Origin: Cocleimonas sp.
Lineage (GTDB): Bacteria; Pseudomonadota; Gammaproteobacteria; Thiotrichales; Thiotrichaceae
Direction: 5' to 3'
Assembly (NCBI GenBank): GCA_021647365.1
Contig: JAKIUW010000040.1
Span: forward strand, 1-19,832
Length of the DNA stretch: 19,832 nt
In this document: piece after piece, positions 1-8,631 of the stretch
Position numbering within the stretch: the stretch's first letter is position 1
How the letters are laid out: each line of letters opens with the position of its first letter
Translations under genes and position numbers: made by a program
The notes under the pieces: generated by a model
What the model was told of the DNA's origin: nothing
What the model saw: the letters and a program-made list of their open reading frames with translations, nothing else
Databases searched by the model: none

Positions 1-10
1 CTGTTTCCAT
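1..10 (-). CDS. Possible start of IS21 istA transposase (partial)
   Basis: Only three codons (Met-Glu-Thr) are present before the window ends. The call rests on position: the ATG sits about 117 bp inside the presumed IS21 tip and is preceded by AGGTGA with five bases of spacing. That is where istA normally starts in IS21-family elements. No domain can be seen. Confidence 0.3.
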
Positions 11-127
11 TAATATCACCTATTAAATTCCCCAAGCTAAAAACTTGGTATTAAACTACAAATAGGTGGGTCAATTTTCGATGCCAATTAACCCCTAAAG
101 TGGGTCAGTTTTGCATGCTTATTAACA
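1..127 (-). mobile_element. IS21-family element, terminal segment
   Basis: Two 27-bp direct repeats at 66-92 and 100-126 (22 of 27 positions identical, 34-bp period) both begin GTGGGTCA and end ATTAAC. Multiple terminal repeats of this kind are typical of IS21-family ends. Read leftward, the element tip would be TGTTAAT at 127, so the element extends beyond the left edge of the window. A short inverted repeat (CCAAG/CTTGG) lies near 34-50. A good ribosome binding site (AGGTGA) precedes an ATG at 10-8 on the minus strand, which would be the start of istA. The element joins host sequence at about 127/128, inside a small gene. The family assignment rests on the repeat pattern alone, because no transposase residues beyond three codons are visible. 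Confidence 0.7.
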
Positions 128-200
128 TCAGCTCTTCAATATGCTCAAGCATACTTTTATAAGCCTCTTGAAGCTTTTCCTGAACTGTTTTGGATTCCAT
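105..200 (-). pseudogene. 5' fragment of a small gene cut by the IS21-type end
   Basis: An ATG at 200 (minus strand) with a good ribosome binding site (AGGAG, about seven bases upstream) opens a reading frame. It begins MESKTVQEKLQEAYKSMLEH and runs for about 24 native codons before entering the IS21-like tip near 127. It then stops in IS sequence at 105. The native part is a charged, probably helical N-terminus. It resembles the start of small zinc-ribbon proteins of the DUF1451 type, but that is a weak impression from about 24 residues. The 3' remainder of the gene would lie beyond the left side of the IS, outside this window. Confidence 0.45.
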
Positions 201-286
201 TTTGGATCTCCTAATAGTTATACCTATAATATAGTAGTATTTTCAGAAATGTTCTAGATTGATGGAGTTATACATTTTGATGAGCC

Positions 287-553
287 TTAGGTATCGCAAA
301 GAAGTTTACGGTTAAGCTTCGTTAAGTCACAAAAAACTTGATAATTTGGACTCCGCTTAAATTGAATAACAACATTTTTATCACTGAGAACTTCTAATTG
401 CTTTGGTAACAAGAAATCGAGCATCAATCGAATCGGCTTAGAAGGAGCGCCTGTGTCTTTTGAATAATGTGTAGGAAATGCCTCTTCAAATTCTGGCCAA
501 GGAATAACCTCTGATAATTGAATAAGAGGATCGCTGGAATCTAGCTGTAGCAA
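287..553 (-). pseudogene. IS5-type transposase N-terminal fragment (decayed)
   Basis: The 88-residue frame resembles the N-terminal DUF772-type domain of IS5/IS1182-like transposases. Recognisable family blocks are a D-x-x-D-P-L-I-Q-L opening, IPWPEFEEAF, a conserved GAPSKPIRLM and a KQLE-x-LSD block ending near YQVFC. Full-length transposases of this group have several hundred residues and carry the DDE catalytic residues further on, so this is a fragment. The frame starts at a TTG where family members have ATG, and it ends at a stop just after a region still resembling the family (KLLCDT). No catalytic domain is visible in the remaining bases. It lies immediately downstream of pppA and points the same way. 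It is almost certainly non-functional. Confidence 0.75.
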
Positions 554-720
554 TAGGTCTGTACAAAAAAACTGGTTTGATGACCTGTGCTTGAGGATGT
601 GAGCATACTTCAGCCTTTCAACCAGAAATATGCGCTTCTAATAGCTTTTTTGGTCGATAAGAACCTCTATTTTGGAATTAACTTAGGGGCTTCAATAGGT
701 TGTGAGTTTTTCAGGGCTGA
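554..720. other. Non-coding IS debris between transposase remnant and pppA
   Basis: No intact reading frame, RNA gene or terminator is apparent here. The last 20 or so bases (TGAGTTTTTCAGGGCTGA, next to the pppA stop codon) look like an insertion-sequence terminal repeat. I could not find a matching inverted copy near 200-290, so the element boundary is inferred only. In HSI-I-type T6SS loci this is the place where the kinase gene ppkA is found. Confidence 0.4.
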
Positions 721-1452
721 CTAATTATCTAGATTAAGCTCAACTATAATAACGCTTGTATTGTCTCTTGCTCCTTTGAAAAGGGTTTGAGAGATGAGTT
801 CTTTTTGTTTTTCTTCAATGCTTGTGCTTGTAGTTAAAACGGCCGATATTTCAGTGTCATTTAATTCTTTTGTTAACCCGTCACTACAAATAAGAAATAA
901 GTCTCCTTCTCGTAAATTTAATATTTTTGTTTCTATGATGAGAGGTGAAGCGGCACCTAGAGCGTGGGTAAGTTGCTGTGATTGGGGTATTTTGTCACAT
1001 TCTTCTTGATTGAAGCCTTGACGTAAAAATTCTTCAACGCGGTTATGGTCTTCTATAACTTGTGTGAGTTGGTTTTGACGCAAGCGATAAAGTGGGCTAT
1101 CGCCTGCCCAGAGGATTACAGCTATATCACCATCACTTATTAATGCACTTACGGTGCTACCAATTATTTGATTGGATTGTGCTAATTTAAGAAGTTGTTC
1201 ATTAGTGTCATTGAGTATTTTATAGAGATGGTTTACGTCGTTGCCAATTCTGTCTGTTTTTTGAAAATATTTTAGGTTGTCTACGATCAGTTGGCTAGCG
1301 ACATGTCCATCTGAGTGTCCGCCGGCGCCGTCTGCTATTACCCAGAGACCTTGGTCTGGCAATAGTAGGATATTGTCTTCATTTCGCTTTCTAACGCAGC
1401 CTACGTCTGTGCTGCCTGTCGAGTCAAACGAATAGGGGGATTTTTGATTCAT
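721..1452 (-). CDS. pppA: PppA/Stp1-type PP2C serine/threonine phosphatase (T6SS regulator)
   Basis: A 243-residue cytoplasmic PP2C-family phosphatase. Metal-binding motifs are visible in order: a GCVRKRNEDN block (R23, E25, D26), DGAGGH at 41-46, GDS at 118-120, SDG at 190-192 and the C-terminal RDNTS with D230. In T6SS loci such as HSI-I of P. aeruginosa, PppA removes the phosphate that the kinase PpkA places on Fha and so switches secretion off. The ATG overlaps the tagF stop codon as ATGA, implying translational coupling at the end of the operon. The length is normal for a single-domain bacterial PP2C. No ppkA or fha is present in this window; insertion-sequence remnants lie where ppkA usually follows. 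Family assignment is firm; the T6SS role is inferred from context. Confidence 0.9.
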   Translation of the reverse strand: MNQKSPYSFDSTGSTDVGCVRKRNEDNILLLPDQGLWVIADGAGGHSDGHVASQLIVDNLKYFQKTDRIGNDVNHLYKILNDTNEQLLKLAQSNQIIGSTVSALISDGDIAVILWAGDSPLYRLRQNQLTQVIEDHNRVEEFLRQGFNQEECDKIPQSQQLTHALGAASPLIIETKILNLREGDLFLICSDGLTKELNDTEISAVLTTSTSIEEKQKELISQTLFKGARDNTSVIIVELNLDN

Positions 1453-2249
1453 AGCGTGATGGTGCTATCTTCTTCGAGTTCTAGGTTAGGTGCTGTTGGG
1501 AGGATGGTGTATTTGTTATTTTTCCATCCCCAGCGCTCCCAATCATTATCAAATAGTGCTGGCATCATATTCGCTTTTGGTAGTCCTTGGGTGATCATTA
1601 GGTCTGTATTTTCGCTAGTCCACCACATGCTGTAGGCAAAGGAATATTCTTTGAGTGTCGCATCTAATGCATCAGCAATACCTTGGTTGGCATGAGAGCC
1701 ATTGAGGTTTGTATGCCAGGCGAACTGGTTTTGAGTTTGGGCTTGCAAAATACCTTTTGATACTTCAGATGGGTCTGCCGCAATATTGGGGCATGAGGTT
1801 TGTAGTTGTCGTATGGCTTGATCAAATGCATCGGTAAGTCTGTCTTGCGTGAAGTTAGGTGTGAGTGTGGTTAGTGCGATGGTTTGAAGTTTATTCAGCC
1901 ATGCATCATGAGAGCTAGGGATTTGTGTCGCTGCAGTTTGGTTTGGTAGTAGTGGAACAGCCATTGTAAAAGGAAACAAACGACCTGAATAGTCACGACT
2001 GGGCATGAGAATTCCTATCCATGCTGTTTCTCCACAAATTCCTGGGGATAAGGCAAACCGATAAACTGGCATGGTCATATAAGTTGCTATCCAATTATCA
2101 GGCAGGCTCTCTTTGCAAGAGACCATTGTTTCTTGTAGCCATTGATCCCATGAATTGATAAATGTATTGGGTAAATAGCGATTTATAAAATCACCATGTG
2201 AAGGCAATTTCCCAAAATATCCAAGTGTTTGGTGGTTGAGTTGTATCAT
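1449..2249 (-). CDS. tagF: TagF, T6SS-associated post-translational repressor
   Basis: A member of the DUF2094/TagF family, recognised from the N-terminal GYFGKLPSHGDF motif followed by the W-D-x-W-L-Q region, and by a WW motif (YSMWWTSE) in the C-terminal part. In P. aeruginosa TagF restrains T6SS assembly by acting on Fha, independently of phosphorylation. I prefer the ATG at 2249 because it overlaps the tssM stop codon (ATGA) and gives nine residues before GYFGK, typical of the family. An in-frame ATG at 2270 would add seven residues and overlap tssM by 25 bp. The stop codon overlaps the pppA start, so tssM, tagF and pppA look translationally coupled. There is no fused PP2C domain, unlike some TagF-PppA fusions. 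Confidence 0.9.
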   Translation of the reverse strand: MIQLNHQTLGYFGKLPSHGDFINRYLPNTFINSWDQWLQETMVSCKESLPDNWIATYMTMPVYRFALSPGICGETAWIGILMPSRDYSGRLFPFTMAVPLLPNQTAATQIPSSHDAWLNKLQTIALTTLTPNFTQDRLTDAFDQAIRQLQTSCPNIAADPSEVSKGILQAQTQNQFAWHTNLNGSHANQGIADALDATLKEYSFAYSMWWTSENTDLMITQGLPKANMMPALFDNDWERWGWKNNKYTILPTAPNLELEEDSTITL

Positions 2250-5200
2250 TTGGCTAAATCCGTTGGACATTTAAACTTAGTTAAGTCGCTAAGCATGTTA
2301 AAAGAATTATCACTACTTGTTGTAGAAACCTGAAACTCCATATAGTTTAGACCTTCTTTAAAGATTAATCTGTATGTATGATCATCTTTCTTTATTAGGC
2401 GCCCTTTGCGAGTAAACATTTGGTAGATTGCCCACGGACCTTCTTTAGAGCCTGAGCTGGCTGCACCAGTATCTGCGTTGTCGGATTCTAGTGATACATA
2501 ACCTGCATGTTTAGGGCCTGGCCATTTCATGGCGACGGGTTTGGCTCGTCCGTTTTCGTAAACTAGTGAGGTTCCATCGACATCAAGCGTGACACGACTT
2601 AAATTATCACTAATCTTAACAGGCTTTATGGTGAAGCTGATTGTTGGAATTTGACTGCCTCGAGGGAAGAAAGCTTTTTTGATTCTATCTGCTCGTTGAA
2701 ACTGACTGAGGGTTTCAGGAGAGATTGGGGAAGGGCCTGTGCCACGCCACTTCCATATACTTCCTGTTCTATCAATAGAGCTAGCAAGATTTTGCTTGAA
2801 AAACACTTCTATTCGACCATTCGGTCCGAAGAACTCTGAAAAGTCATCAATTGCAATATCTTTGGGTGAGTTGTGTTGTAGAGGGTAACGTCCTTGTAAC
2901 TTCCCCTGGCAAAATGATGAAATATTTGTTTTCCATTGTGTATTCAGAATGCCTTTGACATTTCCGCTTAATAGTGAAGCTACTTCTGCGCGTATTTCTA
3001 GTAGCCATGCTCCCAATGGTGCTGGTTGTCGTAATGCGATCCTTTTAAGTGTTTCAAGATCATTGGCTACTGTTCTTTGTTGCTCATTTCTCATTTCATC
3101 TGCAAGAGTGCCAGTGAGTATGCGTAAACTGGTGCTTAAACCGTCTAAACGTTTGATTGCATCGTTAAAGGTTTGTTCTCCCTCTTCTGAACGTAGGCGA
3201 CGGATTTTATAAAATTGAGCGCTAACTATATCAAAGCTTTTTCCTGTTTTTGATTTTGCTAATGACTCTAGGTCATCAGTTGATATTGAGCTTTCTAGTA
3301 TTTGCCCTATGCGACCCGTATTTGCTGCTGCTATGTAGCCTAATTGCTTGGCGGTTTGTTTCGCTACTTTTCCTCCTACTGCCCCTCCTGGAGATGATGT
3401 GTCCTCCAGTGGTTTTGATAGATAGGTTTGCTTTACAACCTCATCAAGTAAACGTGTTATTGGTGACTGAACAGGGTCAGCAAGAATATTGGTGATTTCT
3501 GCTGCATGTTTTAGGCTTGATGGGGATTTTATTTTGATGTCCTGAAGCAGATTATTCCACTCGTCCTGATATTCCTCTAAATAGAGGCCAACCACTTCAA
3601 GTTGAGTGTCAACAAGGTTAACTTTAGCGAGTTCATTTCCTAGTACCCAGTTATCAGCAAGGAAGCTTTCTACGAGTTCACCGCTCACTTTTCTAAATTC
3701 GCGATAGCCATCATAGGTGTAAAATCCTGGAATTCCTTCTTCCAGAGGTGTACCACTTTTTCGTTGGAATACACTTCTTGCGTTAGGGACAACGCCACGA
3801 GAGCCAGCAAGAACAAAGCTAGGTAGTTTCGAACTAGATAATAATTGTGATTTGACTTGGTTGTAAATTAATCCGCTGAGCTTTGATTTTTCCAGTATTG
3901 CCCTCGTTTGACTGATTAATGCTTTATCAAGCGGTTGAGGTAGTTGTGTTGGTCTTGTCTCTAATAATACATTCATATGCTGCCCAAGGGCACTTAATTG
4001 CTCTGGAGAGATTGATGTCGCATAATCTCTGTACCATGCTTTTTTTACAATTTCTTTTATCAGTCCTTTATTAGCGTTGAAGTGTTCATCATGATTTGCA
4101 GAAAGGATGAGGTATGACTTCAGTGATTTGAACAGATTGGCAGTACTTGTTTTATTGTTGAGTAATTCTTCTTCTAACACCTTTACTACTTGAGGAAGTA
4201 ATCGTGATTTAAGCAAATCATGATAAGTGTTATCGGCTTCTGAAATTAATCGCTCTTTTTGATCTAAACCTAAGGTGGCTAAGAATTCTGGTTGAGGTGT
4301 GGCAAGATTCCTTGCTCTATTTAAGATGGCAGTTGCGGTTACCAGATCATCTTTGTCACGGCTACTTTCGAGAGTCTCTTTGAGTGTTTCAGTATTTTTG
4401 AAAACGATGTCTGTATAACTATTGTTTTTTGTATAGCTGGTAAACCAAAGTCCAACTCCTATTAATATAGTTAACAAGGCTGTTGCTAATGCGCTGCGTT
4501 GAAACCAGCGTTTACGGTTTTCATGCTTCTCATCAACACCCACTAAATCAGCTTCTTGAAAAATCACTTTATTTAAGAGGTTGTTTATAAAGTAGCTTTT
4601 TCCAACAGATTGGAAGGGGGTACTTGGTTTTTGTTCAAAGCCAAATACGTGAGAGAGAGTGCTTAAAAGTTTGTCTATAGGGGTTCCAGTTTGTTCCGCA
4701 CTTGTGAAATAAATACCTCTCAGTAGAATTTCATGCTGGTAACGGGATGATGAAAATATTTCGTCAACAAAAGAATTAATTGTTTTTTTAATGGAACCAA
4801 ATTGTTGAGGAAATGCGTATATCTTTTTTCTTCGTTCTAGGTCTATTTCTTTTTCTAGTTTATAAACTACTTTTTTATGGAGCTGTTCTTCTAGTTCGTT
4901 CAGTTCTGCCTCAACAAGAGGGAGGGGAGTCGAGAGAGCTTTATTATCTTCAGTAAACGTAATGCCCCAGACTTGACTACGCTCATCTTTCTCAAGATCA
5001 TAAAAAAACTCTGAGAAGCCAGATAGCAGATCGCTTTTAGTAATTGTAAGATAAACAGGCAAAGTAAGGTTAAATTGTTCATAGAGCTCTTGAAGACGCT
5101 TTCTTATTTCTTTTGCGTGCTTTAGTAAGCGCTGTGAGGTCAGTAATTCATCTAAACTAATAGCAATAATGATGCCATTAATAGGGCGCCGCGGACGATT

Positions 5201-5833
5201 TTTTTTCAACATGGCAAGAAAGCCTAACCAAGCTTTTTGATCAACTTCTTTATTAGAATCTTGAGTTGTGTACCTCCCTGCTGTATCTAATAGAACAGCC
5301 TCTTCAGCGAACCACCAGTCACAATTACGCGTTCCACCTACACCCGAGATGGACTCACGACCAAACTTTTCGCTTAAAGGGCTATCTAGGTTTGAGTTTT
5401 TCAGTAGGGTGGTTTTACCAGAGCCTGGAGGGCCTATAATCACATACCAAGGAAGTTGGTACAGGTATTTGGAGTCACCATTATGAGTTTTAAACTTTGA
5501 TCCTTGTAACTCTGTTAGCGCCTCTCCAAGCCTGCCTTGCAAAACACCAAGTTCATCATCAACTTGCATTTGAACAGGGTCAACTTCAGGTTCTTCTTCC
5601 GCAATGTCTTCAAGAAGCTCTTTGTTTTTCTTACGTGACTTTAGGTATTTTACTAGATAAACAATTGCCCATATACTAAATATGATAGCGATACTTATAT
5701 AAATAATGAGGTTTAGTTTTTCGTAATCACCAAAAAATAAAGGGAGAACAAAAAATATGATTGCGGATAATGCAATTACACCAAGGAGAGAAATAAACCA
5801 ACCTTGTTTTATAAAATTTAAAATGCTTCGCAT
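2246..5833 (-). CDS. tssM: TssM (IcmF family) inner-membrane T6SS protein
   Basis: At 1195 residues this is a full-length IcmF-family protein. Two transmembrane segments lie at about 13-34 and 41-63. A cytoplasmic NTPase-like domain follows, with a Walker A motif GPPGSGKTT at 134-142, LLDTAGRY at 181-188 and a TKSD motif at 263-266. A third membrane segment lies at about 446-466, ahead of a long periplasmic region. TssM bridges the inner membrane, contacts TssL and, through its periplasmic C-terminal domain, docks onto the lipoprotein TssJ to form the envelope-spanning complex. The nucleotide-binding motif looks intact, which is not true of every TssM. A 58-bp gap separates it from tssL, and only a weak AGGA about 14 bases upstream precedes the ATG. 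Its end overlaps tagF. Confidence 0.97.
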   Translation of the reverse strand: MRSILNFIKQGWFISLLGVIALSAIIFFVLPLFFGDYEKLNLIIYISIAIIFSIWAIVYLVKYLKSRKKNKELLEDIAEEEPEVDPVQMQVDDELGVLQGRLGEALTELQGSKFKTHNGDSKYLYQLPWYVIIGPPGSGKTTLLKNSNLDSPLSEKFGRESISGVGGTRNCDWWFAEEAVLLDTAGRYTTQDSNKEVDQKAWLGFLAMLKKNRPRRPINGIIIAISLDELLTSQRLLKHAKEIRKRLQELYEQFNLTLPVYLTITKSDLLSGFSEFFYDLEKDERSQVWGITFTEDNKALSTPLPLVEAELNELEEQLHKKVVYKLEKEIDLERRKKIYAFPQQFGSIKKTINSFVDEIFSSSRYQHEILLRGIYFTSAEQTGTPIDKLLSTLSHVFGFEQKPSTPFQSVGKSYFINNLLNKVIFQEADLVGVDEKHENRKRWFQRSALATALLTILIGVGLWFTSYTKNNSYTDIVFKNTETLKETLESSRDKDDLVTATAILNRARNLATPQPEFLATLGLDQKERLISEADNTYHDLLKSRLLPQVVKVLEEELLNNKTSTANLFKSLKSYLILSANHDEHFNANKGLIKEIVKKAWYRDYATSISPEQLSALGQHMNVLLETRPTQLPQPLDKALISQTRAILEKSKLSGLIYNQVKSQLLSSSKLPSFVLAGSRGVVPNARSVFQRKSGTPLEEGIPGFYTYDGYREFRKVSGELVESFLADNWVLGNELAKVNLVDTQLEVVGLYLEEYQDEWNNLLQDIKIKSPSSLKHAAEITNILADPVQSPITRLLDEVVKQTYLSKPLEDTSSPGGAVGGKVAKQTAKQLGYIAAANTGRIGQILESSISTDDLESLAKSKTGKSFDIVSAQFYKIRRLRSEEGEQTFNDAIKRLDGLSTSLRILTGTLADEMRNEQQRTVANDLETLKRIALRQPAPLGAWLLEIRAEVASLLSGNVKGILNTQWKTNISSFCQGKLQGRYPLQHNSPKDIAIDDFSEFFGPNGRIEVFFKQNLASSIDRTGSIWKWRGTGPSPISPETLSQFQRADRIKKAFFPRGSQIPTISFTIKPVKISDNLSRVTLDVDGTSLVYENGRAKPVAMKWPGPKHAGYVSLESDNADTGAASSGSKEGPWAIYQMFTRKGRLIKKDDHTYRLIFKEGLNYMEFQVSTTSSDNSFNMLSDLTKFKCPTDLAK

Positions 5834-5891
5834 GTTGTTGCAGTGTGTCCTAAAAAGTTATTGATCATTGTTTTGGGTATTAGTCATTCCA

Positions 5892-7220
5892 CTAGTTGTA
5901 TATATCAATTTCTACACGACGGTTTTTAGAACGACCTTCTCGTGTTTTATTGCTAACAAGGGGGTGATTACTACCTTTCCCCTGTGTTGAGAGTCTCTCT
6001 TTGTCTTCTAATTTGTTACGAATAATATTTGCAACAGTATCAGCGCGAGCTTGGGATAATATTTGGTTGCTTGGGAATTTGAGCTTAAGTGAAGAGCTAA
6101 TTCGTATGTTATCTGTATGTCCGGTTACTTTAATTTGACCAGGGCGAATATTCATTTCTGTTGATAGCTGTTTAAGTAAGGGTTGAATAGCAGCTGTCAT
6201 TGTTGCACTTCCAGATTTAAACAGGGAATCACTACGAATACGAATTGAGGTATGCAATGGGTCATCATCTTCAATTTGTAAACGATCTTCACCTGCAAAA
6301 ACAACACTGAGCTTAGGTAGAGTAGGCTCTGGTATGTAAGGCTCAATTACCTTCGCTTTAATGGGCGGAGGGGTATCTTGAAGTGCTTGCATTTTATCAA
6401 TGACAGTGCCTGATGCATAAGTAAGGTTTAGAAAGAAAAAGCTGAAGGTGGCTACTAATAAGCCTAGAGTTGCTACTCCAATAAGCCACATAGGGAGAAA
6501 GCTTGGGAGCAGGCTCTTTCGTTGTTTTATGCCTTCCCACCGTGGAGATAAATAGGGGTCAGATTGTAGCTGAATAAAAGGTCTGATTTTTTCAGCAGTC
6601 CATTGGCGTATTTGTGATAACTTAGCAGGAGCATTTGGGTCAGAACGATATCTACCTTGATATCCTAGAGCTAGTGCGTAATACATTAGCCCTAGAAGTT
6701 GATGGTTCCTGCTAGGATCTTCTCCTAACTTTTTTAGGCGATCAAAGAAAGAGTTTCCACCTGCGACATTACCGAAATAGATGCTTAATAAACTGTTTTG
6801 ACTCCAGCCACTTTGCTCGCCCCATGGGGTGTTTAATACAGCTTCATCTATAGCGGTACACAGTATGTAGGTTGCATCATGTATAACACCATCCCCAAAG
6901 CCTAATGATTTAGCTTTATGTGAAAAGTCATTCAGTTCAGTGGATACCTTTTGCTTTAGGGCGTTGGTGTCATGTGCTTCTAAAGTATTAGACACGTGAC
7001 CTACTAATATAAGTAAGCTAGAAGCAGCATCTGTTAATGTATTGTAAGTAGAGCGGGTGTAGTGTGAACCATCATTAAATTGTGATGCTTGTTGCTGTTG
7101 TGGAGCATGTGACTGCTCGGCATTAAGCATTTTATTAACATCTTCACGCTTACCGCCAGGCATGGGATAAATTTGAGTATGATCGGAGTTATCCCCTTTG
7201 AAAAAGTCTCCATTACTCAT
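5892..7220 (-). CDS. tssL: TssL (DotU family) with C-terminal OmpA-like peptidoglycan-binding domain
   Basis: 442 residues. The N-terminal third has a low-complexity, glutamine-rich stretch (about 37-47). It is followed by the cytoplasmic DotU domain (about 60-220, with the conserved AIDEAVLNTPWG at 123-134). One transmembrane segment lies at about 242-266. The periplasmic part ends in an OmpA/MotB-type domain (about 325-442) showing TGHTDN (366-371), NQILSQARA (385-393, with R392) and NRRVEI (433-438). This is the extended form of TssL, which can anchor the envelope complex to peptidoglycan directly. The start codon lies inside the last codons of tssK (8-bp overlap), and tssM follows after 58 bp. 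Confidence 0.97.
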   Translation of the reverse strand: MSNGDFFKGDNSDHTQIYPMPGGKREDVNKMLNAEQSHAPQQQQASQFNDGSHYTRSTYNTLTDAASSLLILVGHVSNTLEAHDTNALKQKVSTELNDFSHKAKSLGFGDGVIHDATYILCTAIDEAVLNTPWGEQSGWSQNSLLSIYFGNVAGGNSFFDRLKKLGEDPSRNHQLLGLMYYALALGYQGRYRSDPNAPAKLSQIRQWTAEKIRPFIQLQSDPYLSPRWEGIKQRKSLLPSFLPMWLIGVATLGLLVATFSFFFLNLTYASGTVIDKMQALQDTPPPIKAKVIEPYIPEPTLPKLSVVFAGEDRLQIEDDDPLHTSIRIRSDSLFKSGSATMTAAIQPLLKQLSTEMNIRPGQIKVTGHTDNIRISSSLKLKFPSNQILSQARADTVANIIRNKLEDKERLSTQGKGSNHPLVSNKTREGRSKNRRVEIDIYN

Positions 7221-8568
7221 GAGTTTCTGCTCTTATTGCCCAAAATTCTAGTTGTAGATCTGGGAATTTACCATCGATATGTAATGCTATGCTGCGAGTA
7301 CTATTCACATCTTTCCACATGGCGTGATTGCTGTTGACAGTAAAATATACATGACCTTGATGGTAAGGTATTTCTCTTGGGCATACTGCGAGTGAGTCAA
7401 GGGTAATACCAGGAGTATGTGATTGAACAAGTTTATACAATTGATCTTTTGCTGAAATAGTAATTTGTGCAGGAATACGATTCAATATTTCACTTTGTCT
7501 TAAACTGGAAGATACGGCTAGTACATAAGATTTTGAAGTTTCGAGTACATTCTCTGGAAATAACCCAGAGTATATATTTGGGAAGCGTTCGTTAATTTCA
7601 AGGTTGAGGGAGTATGCTTTAGGAATATTGATGTAAGTAAGGCTTTCATGTAAATCAGCCATTAATAGTTCAAAGCTGGTTTTTAAGTCATCATGAACAT
7701 AATCTGGATACGTGATAGGCATACGATCTGTCCGGGTAAATGTGCTTAGTTCTCCCGCTAATTTTGCTAAATGTATGTATAGCTCGCGAGGGTGAAGGAT
7801 AGATTGCTTATTAAGGAAATTGTACAGTGGTATGTTTCGATTTAGTGCTTGGAGCATATTAAAATCTATGATTTCAGCTATGCCACCCGTTCCAGCAGTA
7901 GATAATCGACTAGATAACTCGTTTCCTCTGCTTGATAGGAGGTTTTGTGTATTGGCTAAATATTCACACAGAACTTTATTCGCATTTACTGACAAAAGAG
8001 CGGGTATGAAACTGTCATCAAGTTTCACCCCTGAGTTTTTATCTCTTTCTTTCAAAAATGCCAAAGGTATCTGTGTGAAGTTATTCTTTGGAGTTTCTGA
8101 AAGTATGAGTTGAATATTTAACCTACCTAAATGTAGTTGCTCTGTTTTTTGAGGACTATCAATCGTTTGAATGTCATTTACTTGCCCTTCTGTTGAGTAG
8201 AAACGGCGAGTTTGATGTTTTTCTCTGTCTGATTCTGTTGTTACTTCGGGTGAGTCAGGATGTTTTGCACCTAGCGCAATATAAATGAATTTATTGGTTT
8301 CAGTGTCATCAATATTTAGCTCTTGAAGCTCACCCGAAATATCAAAAGGTGTTCCATCAGGAAAAACCCCATTACATTTTAATAGTGAAAAGATACCATG
8401 TTTAAGCTTATCTTCGTCGACGGCATATTCAGCTATCCCCCAATAATACGGGATTAAAGGAGCACTCCTAGATTCTATCTGATTCATCAGATAGCGTTCT
8501 TGTTGTTGAAACGTTTGTGGACAAAGGAATAAACCCTCTGTCCATAATACGCGGTTTTCGATGCTCAT
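7213..8568 (-). CDS. tssK: TssK, T6SS baseplate-membrane complex connector
   Basis: 451 residues, the usual TssK length, without membrane segments. The N-terminus matches the family (VLWTEGLFLCPQTFQQQERY, residues 8-27), as does the YYWGI block shortly after. The most common family version reads PQHFQQ, so the Thr here is a small departure. TssK trimers join TssF/TssG/TssE wedges to the cytoplasmic faces of TssL and TssM. The gene overlaps tssL by 8 bp and follows tssJ after 63 bp, consistent with a single transcript for the envelope module. Confidence 0.96.
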   Translation of the reverse strand: MSIENRVLWTEGLFLCPQTFQQQERYLMNQIESRSAPLIPYYWGIAEYAVDEDKLKHGIFSLLKCNGVFPDGTPFDISGELQELNIDDTETNKFIYIALGAKHPDSPEVTTESDREKHQTRRFYSTEGQVNDIQTIDSPQKTEQLHLGRLNIQLILSETPKNNFTQIPLAFLKERDKNSGVKLDDSFIPALLSVNANKVLCEYLANTQNLLSSRGNELSSRLSTAGTGGIAEIIDFNMLQALNRNIPLYNFLNKQSILHPRELYIHLAKLAGELSTFTRTDRMPITYPDYVHDDLKTSFELLMADLHESLTYINIPKAYSLNLEINERFPNIYSGLFPENVLETSKSYVLAVSSSLRQSEILNRIPAQITISAKDQLYKLVQSHTPGITLDSLAVCPREIPYHQGHVYFTVNSNHAMWKDVNSTRSIALHIDGKFPDLQLEFWAIRAETHE

Positions 8569-8631
8569 TTTAGAGTAACTCTCTTCTATAATAATTAAAA
8601 GTGGTGAGGTGCATTTCTACAACCTAAATAC

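Noticed and set aside
701..720. Terminal inverted repeat of the IS5-type remnant
   Set aside because: It resembles an IS end, but no inverted partner was found near 200-290, so complete element boundaries are not claimed.
794..1009. Plus-strand open frames antisense to pppA, tssM, tssK, tssC and tssB
   Set aside because: All lie fully inside well-supported genes on the other strand and lack family resemblance.
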